Below, piece after piece: positions 13,001-23,651 of a stretch of DNA of 64,000 nt; the first letter of the stretch is position 1; every line of letters starts with the position of its first letter. The DNA is taken from positions 5,255,962-5,319,961 of the forward strand of contig JAJEKV010000054.1 of NCBI GenBank assembly GCA_021234155.1, given 5' to 3'. The DNA is from Isoetes taiwanensis. Taxonomy: Eukaryota > Streptophyta > Lycopodiopsida > Isoetales > Isoetaceae. The position numbers and the translations under genes are program-made. The notes beneath the pieces were generated by a model. That model searched no databases. It was given only the letters and a program-made list of their open reading frames with translations, and was not told the origin of the DNA.

Positions 13001-15012
13001 CTAATATTATAACTACTATTTGCAGGATTAGATCTATAACATAAGATTCGAGGGCCAGCTCCTGCAAAGGGAAAAGTAATGACCTTGTAATGTCTCTATC
13101 TTTGCTAATTACGCCTTCATTTCTCTCCTTTGAATTCGTGGAAGCAAGGGGCTATATGTGCCTGAAATACAAAGAGAGAAGACTTGCCTGTTGTTGCTGA
13201 AGGCAAAAGAAGTGCAACACCAGTAAAGACCTTATGCTGACGACCTGGAAATAATACCAATTGACTTTTCAAATAACTTCCATGTACATTATAAGCATAT
13301 GCCCTTAAAATCTAGTATGTTTGTATATAAAGGGTTTGACCTATGATGCGATGTGATACTAAACAGACCAACCAAGAGAAATTCCTTTGAAGCAATATTG
13401 CTAATTGACGCTGCAACAGGCATCATAGGAACTATGTTACAAGATTTGTAGTTCAGAGTAATTTTAATTTAATTTATCCAGTTGAATTCATCTACAATAG
13501 CATAACATTCTGCAGCTTCTGCTCCCAATTGAAACGTGATAGTAATCCATAGTGCCATAATTTTGAATTAAATCATCTAGTTGTATTTATCTACTTGAAT
13601 TCATCTCGTCGATATAATCCAAAGAGTATAATCTGCTACTAACACGCTAAGCCGACTGCTAAAACATCTAGATGTATGTCAATTTGGCACGTTCAAAGAA
13701 AAATCGGACACCCTTGCTCATTCAGAGTTCAAGCTTTCTTCAAAGAGAGAGTTCTTTACCTAATGCACTTTAGAATTCTCTTTCTTATGTTCAAACGCCA
13801 GATTAGACAGCCATGAACAAGGAAGATAGCACTTGTCACAGGTCATTGAAATCAGAAGAATCTTAACTCTCTATCATTTCAAAACAAGCATAATAAGAAG
13901 TGACATGAAATAACAATGTTATACTTATAGTAGGTGTCATTGTTGATACAGGACCCAGAGGTTCGGCTCTTTTTCATTACATCTATCACTGTTAGAATGT
14001 ATGCTTTCTGCCTTCGTTGGAGGAGTTATACAAACAAATGATCCACAATGTCCTTAAGGCATTCAATGAATCATTGCTACTGACTGCCACAATTAGCATT
14101 TGAGACAAAGACTGGAGCTGGGAAATGACTGCTAAGAAACAAACAATTTCATTACCACTCAGACTGGAAAGCATGTTGAATGCATCCTGCGTGCTGCATG
14201 GTTTCTCCAGTATTGCTCCCTGCAATGGAACTAAGAACCTTATTCAACATCAGATTACCTATTTTGCAAGTTGTAAGCAACCTAAACTAGCATCTTACGT
14301 CAAGTTCAACAACAGTATCAGCTCCAATAATCAGATCGCCTCTTTTGCAAGCATTTTCCTGTGTGCAATAACAAATCATGCGTCTGCACCACTATAATTG
14401 AAACAAAGCAGCAGAAAAATGCTAACTCGTCTATCGATAGTCAGACACAGAGATGCGTCAAACATGTGACCAGAGAAATAATTAGGGAAATCCAGTAGTA
14501 TTTGCATGAGGACCCCATGGAGAATATGCTCGTATAATAATGAATAACCAACCTCTAAAACACGCCGAGATACCTCAATGGTCTTGTGTTTTGCAGTTGC
14601 AGCAGCATAATCTATCAGACTAACATGTTATTCAGTAGGTTAAAATAGCAACAATTCAAATTGATTTCTTCAAAACATGTTTGTAGGGTATTTTAGAGCA
14701 AAATGTCACGGCACGTTGAATGATTTTGTGAACTTGATTGCAGTAGTGGGATAAAGATACAGCTCAATATTCGGCAATTCAACTCACCGCCTGGATTACA
14801 AAATACGGATTTATCCAAATTCTCGTCGAAGGCAGAGGGAATGACTTCGATTTGCAAGCCCTGCAAAATCGTCTCAATAAACTTTGAAATGCAAATGAAA
14901 AAGCTGGAGAACGTGTTCATACGAGGCCACGAAGAAGCTGAGCTCGGCGAGGTGATGCCGAAGCAAGCACAATGTGTTTGCCAGAAAGCGAACTCAGGTG
15001 CTGTATCAACAT
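10001..15012 (-). CDS. Maf-like nucleoside triphosphate pyrophosphatase, 10 exons
   Basis: Maf/HAM1-like pyrophosphatases hydrolyse non-canonical or surplus nucleoside triphosphates to the monophosphate. Exons by eye, in coding order: 15012-14923, 14860-14788, 14611-14553, 14358-14299, 14219-14156, 13244-13188, 13061-13017, 11491-11397, 11202-11132, 10055-10001. They sum to 669 bases, that is 222 residues plus stop, and phases agree at every junction. Signature motifs: [14 protein letters not shown] near residue 14 (the nucleotide-binding S-x-S-P-R-R), [24 protein letters not shown] (catalytic Asp), [27 protein letters not shown] and [12 protein letters not shown]. Length fits the family. The start is the first ATG in frame before the SASPRR motif. 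The sixth intron has a GC donor (CAG|GCAAGT). The exon 7 boundaries (13061-13017) are the least certain. Intron 9 holds a small inverted-repeat element. Confidence 0.9.
10410..10535. mobile_element. MITE-like inverted repeat in Maf-like gene intron
   Basis: Terminal inverted repeats of about 17 bp (GGGTGTGTTTCCATGAG on the left; its near complement CTCATGGAAACAGGGCC on the right) flank a core with a second palindrome (CCCGACTTGG ... CCAAGTCGGG). The ends resemble the GGCCCTGTTT termini common in plant hAT-like MITEs. There is no coding capacity. Confidence 0.55.
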
Positions 15013-15284
15013 CTTTGCCTATTCAAAAATTTTCCAAAGGTGTTTTTTGGAGCTGTTCTTTTTTATTTTAATATGCCAGATGCATTAGACATACAACTAT
15101 CTTCAAAGAACTTAAAACAAACCATTAGGCCTACGTCCTAATCTTATATAGAAGTGAACTCCGTTGGTAGCAGAATGTTGTTAGTTAACTTTCACACCAC
15201 GGTTATACTATGTTAATGGTATTTAACTTTAACCTCTAACTATTAGGTCAAATTAAACTAATATATGTGTTAATGTCTCTATGT

Positions 15285-15370
15285 GTTAATGTTTTTTTGT
15301 GTCCATTGAATTAAGGTATGAACTGCAGTTAATGTTTTTTTGTGTCCATTGAATTAAGGTATGAACTCCA
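15285..15370. repeat. 43-bp tandem duplication
   Basis: Two adjacent copies of a 43-base unit beginning GTTAATGTTTTTTTGTGTCC (starts at 15285 and 15328), differing at about one base. It lies upstream of the Maf-like gene. Confidence 0.9.
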
Positions 15371-15472
15371 GAATATGCCAGATGAACATTTACACCTCAC
15401 ACCCATGTACATTAAGACGCTCCCCATACGATCCATGTACGCACATGACGGAGAAATACAGGACAACTAAAA

Positions 15473-15538
15473 ACCAATATCACTTCACCTTTTCTTCACC
15501 TGAAAACCAATATCACTTCACCTTTTCTTCACCTGACT
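15473..15538. repeat. 33-bp tandem duplication
   Basis: Two adjacent 33-base copies beginning ACCAATATCACTTCACC (15473 and 15506). No function is evident. Confidence 0.9.
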
Positions 15539-16636
15539 GTGCGCAAAGGAGACAAAGAGAAATGCAATTACTGACTAAAACTGAAAGTTACAGAATGTAA
15601 CAGAACCAACAAATGTATCCAAATAAAACATGATATATTACAATGTTCAAACCAAGCGTACAAGTGCAGTGCATAGCTGCATGCATGTGAACTGCTCAAC
15701 AACAGTCACAGCAGAGCATGCTATAGCACTGAAATGAACATGCAAAAGAGGATCCGCCATCACCTCGGAGCCTCACTTATAAAACCAGTGCATGAGAAAG
15801 GCACCTGTAGCAGACCATCTCCACAAAACCCACCCCATTCTAAAGCATCTCAAGTACTCCAACTATATAACTCCACCTCGCCTCTACCCTCCAACAACCA
15901 TGTCTCCATCCACATAGTAGCGATTGGAAGAGAAGCTGCACAGCCGATATACTTTACAAGCCAATCCATGGATACAACAAGTGATTGATGAGTGGCAACC
16001 GTCTCCAGCACAGAGAATACAGTTTGTGGAAGAAATCGATTCACAATCAAAGAATCGAATAACACAGCAGAGGAACCCTCAATCAATCCACATGCTACAA
16101 AACTGGAATTACCTAAATACTCCTTCTTGAATATACAGAAAAATCTCTTCACCTCGCATGCAAGCACCCTGCAAGATTCTGACAATGGAAGTCCCATCTG
16201 AATTAGTCGCTGCTACTCCCAAAACAAGCCCTCCAGTTCAGACCAAGCCGAATCGGACAGCAACCTCATGCTCTGCTGCCATCAGAAAATCACCTGGAAC
16301 ATAACCTAAAGCCAAATCTGCCATCGCCAAGCAGCAAAACACAGACTCCACCAGGCCCACGTCGCCAGATCCTACATCTGTAGGCAGCTCCAGGTGTCCG
16401 GCCGGATCCATCGGGCTCCTCTTAGTAGGCTCGTGACTCTCATGCCTTGCTATTTCCGACACTGCCTGAGCCACACCATAGGCAAAAAAAAGTTTGCCCT
16501 CAGACCATAGGACGCACGAAATTCCTCCCCCCTTTTTTCGGCCTACCTACGCAATAATCATAGGAGAGAGAAATTTTGGCGACGTATTAGGTCAAATTAA
16601 GTAGATTACCACCAACATTTATTACCATTATGTTAA
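15539..16636 (-). other. Unassigned region with minus-strand open frames
   Basis: Two minus-strand frames (16197-15850 and 16411-16238, the latter 57 codons from an ATG) are open and have GC-rich coding-like composition. I recognise no family and see no splice structure joining them. They could be a small gene, a non-coding exon of a divergent transcript or chance. Confidence 0.25.
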
Positions 16637-16646
16637 AGTGTAATGG
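16637..16646. repeat. Candidate L1 target-site duplication, left
   Basis: AGTGTAATGG, found again at 35862-35871 directly after the poly(A) run that ends the L1 element. A 10-bp duplication is within the usual size for plant L1s. Confidence 0.6.
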
Positions 16647-16841
16647 TCCATAAAATTTATGGGCAATAATTTCTTCCTTCTCATGTTCGATGCGCCGGCA
16701 GTAGTGGAGTGTGTAGTTGTACGAGGCGTTGACCTTATGTGGGGAACTATTTGATCTACCAGCACTGCACTCCTGGTATAAGGCCCTTTTTCCACGGTTG
16801 GCTTAAAATATGGCTGTCTTATAACTATAAGACAACATTTG
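16647..16841 (+). pseudogene. L1 LINE 5' remnant: DUF4283-like part of ORF1
   Basis: Reading across one frame change gives FMGNNFFLLMFD, then a VVVRGVDLMWGTI-like block, then QHCTPGIRPFF. This is the pattern of the DUF4283 gag-like domain in ORF1 of plant L1 LINEs (typically GNGFFLLRF ... GPW ... L..W.P.F.P). The element is 5'-truncated here, because the candidate target duplication is directly upstream. The rest of ORF1 and the first part of the endonuclease are missing between this piece and 19.73 kb. Confidence 0.5.
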
Positions 16842-17819
16842 TGAGCTCGGGGGAGTGGCCAATATGATTAAGCGTTGGGCAAAATCATATAGAGTTAGTA
16901 AATATCATGATTGGGAACAAAAGACAACGGCAAAGGCAAAGGCAGACCAAAGAAGGCTAAAGTCGCAGAGAGTTCTCTAAATAGAACTTGACCTTCAATT
17001 GGCAATATCTCTGCAACCAGAGCTCTGATGGAGGTGATATTCACTTCACTAGAACCGTCTCAGAGTCTAGTTTCTGAATTGGAGTGGGACATCCCGCAAA
17101 TCATCTGAATAAGAGAGGTATGATCGAAAGAGTGTTAGGGGGGTCAAGAATGACTGCCCTACTCATTGACTCTTGAATCTGATTCTTAGAAAGCCATTAC
17201 CTTTTTCCTAGAGCTTTTGCTGTTCTTGTTTAATATCCTGTTACTATCCTAGAACCTTACTCTTGTTGTATCATATTGAGGACTGCCAGCTCGAGAAAGG
17301 AGCAACAAGAGAAAACTGATTGTCAGATGGGTGAAAGCACGCAAGGGTGTACCATCTAAAGTTCTTTTTAGGGAGTGCAAAACTACCCAGAAAAGTACCC
17401 AGCACTGGGTACTGGGAACTTGCATAAATGTCTCAATAAACAATAAGTTCGAGAGTTGATTCATTTAGTTTAATCTCTAATAGTATTGTGATCCTCTAAT
17501 ACTATAGATTAACATGTTATTGACCTTCAATTCAAAATTTTTGAATTGATTTTAATGGTAAGAAAAAACAGAAAGTGCCAGTTTTAAAAGTACCCAGTGT
17601 AGATACTTTTGAGGGTTCCAAAAGTGGTACACCATAGCATGCTTTCATCCAGATATGCTTTACTGTCTTTTATATTCTAGCATGATATTGCTAGCTGAGT
17701 GGTCCGGTTAGGTGGAGAGTTTTGGGCTAAAGGCCTGGTTTTGAGAATCTTTAATGTTTTAGTGTTGGTTTACTAATTGTTTGATCTTTTGATTACTGGC
17801 CAACCTTTGGTTCGTAACA
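16842..17819 (+). repeat. Left LTR of the small LTR element
   Basis: Matches the right LTR from TGAGCTCGGGGGAGTGGCC to GGTTCGTAACA, but carries an extra segment of about 310 bp (around 17328-17640). That segment is itself flanked by CAGAT-like sequence and contains short AAAGTACCCAG repeats, so it looks like an insertion within the LTR. Confidence 0.75.
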
Positions 17820-18780
17820 AGTGGTGTCAGAGCACGGTTCCGATTTCTCTTGGAGCCTGTGTGTTTTTATTTGACTAAAATTAGTTTACCTATTCTATTA
17901 GAAGTTTTTTAGTATTTCATAAGCAAAGTTAAGAAGTTTAATTCCAAAGAATCAACAATAAGCCTCAGAAAAAGGCATTATATCTCTGAAGCCCTAAACT
18001 TGCCAAAGCTTGCAAAATAAGGTCTTCCCTTCAGTTGAATCTGTAGACTAAGCATGGTGATTTGATTGATCAAGCTCACATCTGCCACATCTGAGCTTTT
18101 AAGCCACCTCTATGAGAAACCTAAAGAATTAGGTAGCTTTAAAAAAAGAAAATTGAAAAGCAGATTTGGATTCCCCTCAGACTCGCCACAGCCTCATTTT
18201 ATTTCACAAATTTGAGGCTAAAATACCAGTCGTTGTAAAATGATTCGATGCCTTTAGGGTATTCCTGAAGAAATTCATGATGCCTTTAGAATGTATTTAA
18301 AACCATTATTTTTGAAAAAGGATCGTGCCATGGTCTCTCCTAGGGTGTGATTGATTAAATCTGCATAAGTATCCGTATTTTATTTGAGCCATTACTTACT
18401 TTGGAATAAACCGTTTCAAGCCTTAGAACTTCCTATAATGTTTATTTGGGTATGTTGAAAGAAAATCATTTAACGCTATGTTAGTAACGAACCATACCAT
18501 TTGATTGGGTTTGCAGGTTCTAATGTCAAAAATGAGTTTTTCACAGGACATAGAAATTATCATGTAGGGAATTATTTTGGGAGATATTCTTACCTTGTTT
18601 TTTGGCACATGAGCAACCTAAGTTTTGGGCATTTGTGGCTATAAGGTAAACGGATATTTGAGTTACATTTGCCTTAGGGAAATTTAAGGTGGAAGTATAA
18701 GGTGTTCTTTTCTTTGTGTAGTGTATAGTAAATCTTGAGACAACTAATATGTCTGTAGCATAATAATTGGAATTGGAATT

Positions 18781-18950
18781 TTTAGCCTAACGGGCTGGAC
18801 TTGAAAGTTTTTAGCCTAAAGGGCTAGACTTGGAAAATTTTTAGCCTAAAGGGCTAGATTTAAAACTTTTTAGCCTAAAGGGCTGGACTTGGAAAATTTT
18901 TAGCCTAAAAGGCTGGAGTTGGAAATTTTTAGCCGAAAGGGCTGGACGTG
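18781..18950 (+). repeat. Six-copy 29-30 bp tandem repeat with AGCC/GGCT hairpins
   Basis: Units begin AGCCTAAAGGGCT at 18784, 18813, 18843, 18872, 18902 and 18931, with spacings alternating 29 and 30. Each holds a small palindrome (AGCC-TAAA-GGGCT). A related GGGCTAAAGGCC motif sits near the end of both LTRs. Confidence 0.9.
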
Positions 18951-19050
18951 ACTATTTCTGATTGTGTAGTTTGTAGCCATGGATTTGGTTATGCTAATTT
19001 TCCACATAATTTCTTGATCGATGACAATCAATCCCGAGAAGGGGAGGAAT

Positions 19051-19729
19051 TGATATGGTTTAAGGCTAATATCTAATAATGAGCTCGGGGGAGTGGCCAA
19101 TATGATTAAGCACTGGGCAAAATCATATAGAGTTAGTAAATATCATGATTGGGAACAAAAGGCAACAGCAAAGGAAAATGCAGACCAAAGAAGGCTAAAG
19201 TCGCAGAGACTTCTATAAATAGAACTTAAACTTCAATTGGCAATATCTCTGCAAATAGAGCCCCGATGGAGGCGATATTTACTTCACTGGAACCATCTCG
19301 GAGTCTAGTTTCTGAATTGGAGTAGCACATCCCATAACTCGTCTGAATAAGAGAGTTATGACCGGAAGAGTGTTAGGGGGTCAAGAATGACTGCTCTACT
19401 CATTCACTCTTGAATCTGATTCTTAGAAAGCCATTACCTTTTTCCTAAAGCTTTTGCTGTTCTTGTTTAATATCCTGTTACTATCCTAGAACCTTACTCT
19501 TGGTGTATCATATTCAGGACTTCTAGCTTGAGAAAGGAGCAACAAGAGGAAACTGATTGTCAGATATGCCTTACTATCTTTATATTCTAGCATGATATTG
19601 CTAGCAGAGTGGTCCGGTTGGGTGGAGAGCTTTGGGCTAAAGGCCTGGTTTTGAGAATCTTTAATGTTTTAGTGTTGGCTTACTAGATGTTTGATCTTTT
19701 GATTACTGGCCAACCTTTGGTTCGTAACA
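19051..19729 (+). repeat. Right LTR of the small LTR element
   Basis: Begins after the purine tract at TGATATGG and shares the body of the left LTR without its roughly 310-bp extra segment. The junction to L1 sequence is at about 19730. Confidence 0.7.
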
Positions 19730-20501
19730 GGTTATCAGTAAATGACTGGAGGAAGGGCATTAATGGGGGATTGTGAATGTCTACGCCCACAATAATGCGC
19801 AGAAGAGGGGAGCATTATGGGCATCTTTGAGGAACAAGGCCAGTGCTTTGGATGCTGGAGTGGCTTGGTTGTTGCTCGGCGATTTCATGGTAGAGGCCAT
19901 TCATGATAGATGTGGCCGAGGATTGGAAGTGGTACAAGATTTCGAGCGAGAATAATGGTTAAAGTTGCTAGATTCTCTACATCTGGTAGAGTCATCTGGA
20001 GACTGTACTTTTACATGGTGCAATCAGTGGACAGGGGTAGGCCGGGCATATGCTAGACATGACAGATGCTATGTGAATACCCTAGTAATGGATCTTGCAC
20101 CCCAGCTCAAGCGGCAAAATATTTTGTTCACCGCGGTCTCTGAACGTACTCCACAGTTAATTTCACAGGGTCTCATTATAGTTTGACCCATGACAACAGT
20201 ATTCAAATTAAATACTAGGTGCTTGAAGGACGCTGATTTCTCTTGGAAATGCCAGCAAATTTGGTTCTGCACTTTTCGGGATAACTTTGGGATGTCATAA
20301 ATGATGAAGGCCTTAGTGGCTGTCAAATCACTCGCAAGGTCTTGGGGAAGACATAAGGCTCAGCAAAAGCGTGAGGCAATGGATGCATTATATAGAGAGC
20401 TTGAAACCCTTAGACTTTGGCCCTTCTGATGGAATACGGGAATATGAGATATTGCGCCTCATTGCAGCTGATGAATCTGAGAGAGCATCTTAGGCAAGGG
20501 T
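19730..20501 (+). pseudogene. L1 LINE endonuclease and linker (interrupted by chromovirus)
   Basis: Frames 19773-19955 and 19965-20186 give the later part of the plant L1 APE domain: VNVYAHNN, LLLGDF (the following Asn is replaced by Met), LHLVESSGDCTFTWCN and YARHDRCYV. RHDR-type residues mark the L1 endonuclease. The stretch after 20186 is the linker toward the RT. It stops at the chromovirus insertion and resumes at 33560 with AWLREGDINSRMFF, the conserved plant L1 block before the RT. Several stops and frame changes make it inactive. Confidence 0.7.
20497..20501. repeat. Chromovirus target-site duplication, left (AGGGT)
   Basis: AGGGT directly precedes the TGTGACG start of the 5' LTR and is repeated at 33555-33559 directly after the CGTCACA end of the 3' LTR. 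Confidence 0.93.
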
Positions 20502-22084
20502 TGTGACGTTCCAAGTAATTATACGGTGTACGTATAAATACATTGACACGTCACTCGGTATAGATACGCCACCTGGGGTATGATAACCTAGGGGGTTGGC
20601 CACAAGGGATTTAATTAGCTATGTTAAATTAATTATAAAGGATAATTATCTAAATACTTGCTATTAAGTCACCTAATGGTGGAAAGGCGCCATTTGGCAT
20701 AACCTGAGTGGCCAGCATGGGGGTTTCTAAACTGAGCCACCAAAGGCAGCGCCACCCCCATCTGTACCCCAATTTCGACCCAGCCAGCACCAAGGAGCAG
20801 CTGAGCGCTCAGAGCACAGTTGCTGAACATCTCCGAATCGCCAAGACACCCTCTACCTGTCGCTGCTACCCCAGTACAGCACTATGGAAGTGCCCCTTGA
20901 CAACGGGTCCAGCCGAAACTCCGGTTAGTGGTAGCTTAACTTGCAAATTGTAGAATAATACTCTAGTATTCTTTTCTGGCTAGTTTTGGTTGAGATTAAC
21001 CCTTCTTTGGTAATTAGGAATACTTTTCAATTATGAATGATGCTCTGTTATGGGATGGTCGATGTCTCTATGAGTTAGTTTAGTAGTTCCAGTAAACAGG
21101 GATTAACAGGGGGGTAGAGGCCTCTGAGCTTGAGTATAGAATGCTCCTAGTACTTCCTTTAATACCCTACTAGTTTCGGCCTGTGCACAAAAGACCACCG
21201 GGTCATAGACGCTATGGTCTGGCTTAGCACCGGACAAGGGACACAGTGGTGAAGTAGGGGGTGGGGTCTTGCACGAGCATATAAGGCTCCTGAGACTCCT
21301 ATAGTGGGCTAGGCCTGATAGCCGGTCACGTAGAGGGCCGGGTATGGGTCTGACACTCCCCGGGTGTAGTGGTGTGACCCGTATGGGGCACCATGCACTT
21401 TGAGTAGAATTAGGGTGAGTAAGTCGGGTACGGATGCGGGGGTCGCTGACGCGGCACGTATTCTCTAGCTCACCCATGGAACCACTGTGATCCTGGAAGG
21501 GGACGCCTCCCCGACCTGCCTCATCGGACCAGGTGTCATGAACCTGGAGTAGGCTCAAAGGGTGATACCTAGAGTCTGCGTCTCCGGAAGGCTATAGCGA
21601 AGCCATAGCGTGAATCGACCCATCTGCAAAGTGTGCGCAGGAGGGGCGGATGGAGTGGACAACCCTAGCTGATGTTCTATGCCAGCAAACGCCATGCCAA
21701 GACTCGGTCTGCTGATCTCCTGAGACCCAGCCGTCAGTCGCTCCTCACTAGAGTCTGAACCGGGGTAGAATCTGGGCTTTGGGTGTTTTCTTAGCTTAGA
21801 TGCATATTCTTTGCCGTTGGTACTTGGATGGATGTGCCACCCCTCGTGGTGGTTATTTATATGTGATTTATGTTGTATGCTAACCTTGTATTCATGCTTC
21901 CGCGACGTAGGCGCCCATCGAAGGCGTGGGCCGAATGACCCCTCCGTGTCCTTCACCTGAGCTTCTCTACGTAGACGGCCCGGGTTAGATGGAGGGCCCT
22001 GCCCGTGGCGAGATGGACGCCATGGGAGGGGAAAGTCCCCGTATGTATACGACCGGGGGTCGTATATATTCAGGGAGCGTCACA
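20502..22084 (+). repeat. Chromovirus 5' LTR
   Basis: Starts TGTGACG and ends CGTCACA, 1,583 bp. A TATAAATA box lies at 20533-20540 and a TGACACGTCA palindrome-like element at 20544-20553, unusually close to the LTR start. Near the end a hairpin (TATACGACC-GGG-GGTCGTATA, 22046-22066) precedes the terminus. The long minus-strand frames in it are shadows, present in both LTRs. Confidence 0.95.
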
Positions 22085-22085
22085 G

Positions 22086-22098
22086 TGGTATCAGAGCC
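22086..22098 (+). other. tRNA-iMet primer binding site
   Basis: TGGTATCAGAGCC begins two bases after the 5' LTR and is the standard plant LTR-retrotransposon primer site, complementary to the 3' end of initiator tRNA-Met. Confidence 0.93.
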
Positions 22099-22370
22099 GT
22101 GATTTCGGTTGCTCGAAATCATAGCACTGGCCAAACACTAACTCGTAGCACGGTAGTTAGGACGAGGCTAAGTTAATGTGTGTTAGTCCTCTTTGATGTT
22201 TGGTTCGGTGTTAGGTTAAATTATGAAATTGTAGCTTTAAAGAAGATAGGGCGACTGGAGGGCCCAAGATTGGAAGAGAAGGTGGTTCCATTGGATCGGG
22301 CGTACTCAAATTACCCTAGAACAGTCGTCTCCCAGCGAAAAATGGTCAAGGGCAGGCCCGAAAACCAATT

Positions 22371-22552
22371 CGGGCGCCGCTTGCTTTTTATCGTCTTGCA
22401 GTCACGAAGGAAGAGCCGAAAATGCAGTCGGCGCCCGACCGTATAGACGGGAGTCAACGCGGCCCCGCCAGGTCAACTCGGGCGCCGCTTGTTTTTCGAC
22501 GACCCCCAGTCGAGGCGGAAGCACGTATAATGCAGCCGGCGCCCGACCGTAT
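22371..22552 (+). repeat. Two 74-bp leader repeats with CGGGCGCC/GGCGCCCG ends
   Basis: Copies at 22371-22444 and 22479-22552 each begin CGGGCGCCGCTTG and end GGCGCCCGACCGTAT, so each can fold into a hairpin with a GC-rich stem. They lie in the leader between the primer site and the first ORF. In retroelements this is where packaging or dimerisation signals reside; that role is inference. Confidence 0.75.
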
Positions 22553-22841
22553 GCCCCGCGTACTTCCGTCGTATAATTATTTTTTGAATAACAAAATTAA
22601 AAAGTTAATAAGAAAAATTTTAAAATTTCAAAAGTTAACTGGCCGTTCAAATTTCTTTTTTTGTTGTCTTATTTCGCCTTGCCTTCAGCGCCTTCGACCG
22701 CCAGAGCTGACGCCCGCCATCGCCACCAGACCTGACTTTGCTCTTCCGCCCTTGTGCCTTGCGAACCCTAGCGCCTCTTTTGCCGTCTCCTTCGCCGCCA
22801 GCGCCTCACTGTCCGCCTTTGTAGACCTTAGTGCCACAGCT

Positions 22842-23651
22842 ATGGCCATTACCAAGAGCGCCCCTGACCCTTCTACCCTAAGCATAGTGGAGATTTATGC
22901 CATGATCGCCCGGTACATGGCTACAGACTCGGCTTTCATCGACATCCTTTTGGATGAGTTGGTGAACCGGTTTGAGAATAATGATAGGATCCCCTATCCT
23001 ATCTATCACTTCTCCGAGCCATTCCTGATCCGGTTGAACCTTCGCCAGCTTTCTTATACCATCGTCGAGCAACACGACATGGTCATGATGCTGATTAAGT
23101 TCTATCCTCCTGAACAAGAGGGGCATACCGAGGAGGAGGACATTAGAACAGAAGCCAAACGCATCAGAGGCTTGGCCCAGGAAGATGACCATTGGGAGAT
23201 AGAGCGAGCAGATACGGCGGCTCGGGGAAGAGAGTACTGGTACCTCGGGGACGGCTTTGCCGTCATAGATGGCAGGGCAATTGAGGTTCCCCCATACCGT
23301 TGGGATGAGGATAACAGCAGCTTTATATGGGGGGAAATCCCCGATATCAGCATAGATTATCTGACAACCATTCAGATGGATATGGGTCAGCGGCCCCAGC
23401 GGTACCATGCTGAACTTCTTCGCCGAAGCGCAGCCCAACATTTCGCTCAGGTTCAAGAAGATCTGAGGAGAGCCCGGGAGGAACGGGAGAGGCTTGAACA
23501 GGAGGAGAGGGCTCGGCAGGACCAGCTGAACCAGCAGGGTGCAGGAGCATCCGGGAGTGGGCGGGACCAATACCCACCGAGCACACGACCATTAAGCACC
23601 GTAAGAAGGCCGTGGCTCGAAAATCCGGCAGTCAATACAAGGATAAATTAA
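22842..23651 (+). CDS. Chromovirus extra ORF A, unknown, coiled-coil C-terminus
   Basis: Open frame of 269 codons from ATG at 22842 (CAGCTATGGCC context). The same frame stays open upstream to 22422, but that part is repeat leader and AT-rich intron-like sequence ending TTGCCTTCAG, so I prefer the later start. The N-terminal half is globular ([20 protein letters not shown], then [12 protein letters not shown]). The last third (about residues 185-235) is strongly charged with many R/E and fits a coiled coil, followed by a Gly/Ser-rich tail. I recognise no family. Its end overlaps the H3 frame by about 150 bases in the -1 register, so a fusion with H3 by frameshifting, or an ancestral fusion broken by one indel, is plausible. 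Confidence 0.6.
   Translation: MAITKSAPDPSTLSIVEIYAMIARYMATDSAFIDILLDELVNRFENNDRIPYPIYHFSEPFLIRLNLRQLSYTIVEQHDMVMMLIKFYPPEQEGHTEEEDIRTEAKRIRGLAQEDDHWEIERADTAARGREYWYLGDGFAVIDGRAIEVPPYRWDEDNSSFIWGEIPDISIDYLTTIQMDMGQRPQRYHAELLRRSAAQHFAQVQEDLRRAREERERLEQEERARQDQLNQQGAGASGSGRDQYPPSTRPLSTVRRPWLENPAVNTRIN

Larger units (their letters stand above)
16842..19729 (+). mobile_element. Small non-coding LTR retrotransposon (LARD/TRIM-like)
   Basis: A direct repeat bounds a 1.2-kb interior: left LTR 16842-17819, right LTR about 19051-19729, both ending GGTTCGTAACA. Directly after the left LTR is AGTGGTGTCAGAGC, a one-base variant of the plant tRNA-iMet primer site TGGTATCAGAGC. Just before the right LTR is a purine tract (GAGAAGGGGAGGAAT), a polypurine primer. 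The interior has no gag or pol, so it must depend on a partner. No clean 5-bp target duplication is visible, and the left LTR start is blurred, so the insertion or a later deletion removed L1 sequence. Confidence 0.75.

Noticed and set aside
21555..21956. Minus-strand frames in the 5' LTR, repeated at 33042-33434
   Set aside because: They occur in both LTRs because the LTRs are copies. No homology or start context supports coding.
22878..23570. 230-codon minus-strand frame opposite ORF A
   Set aside because: Antisense shadow of ORF A; composition follows the plus-strand codons.
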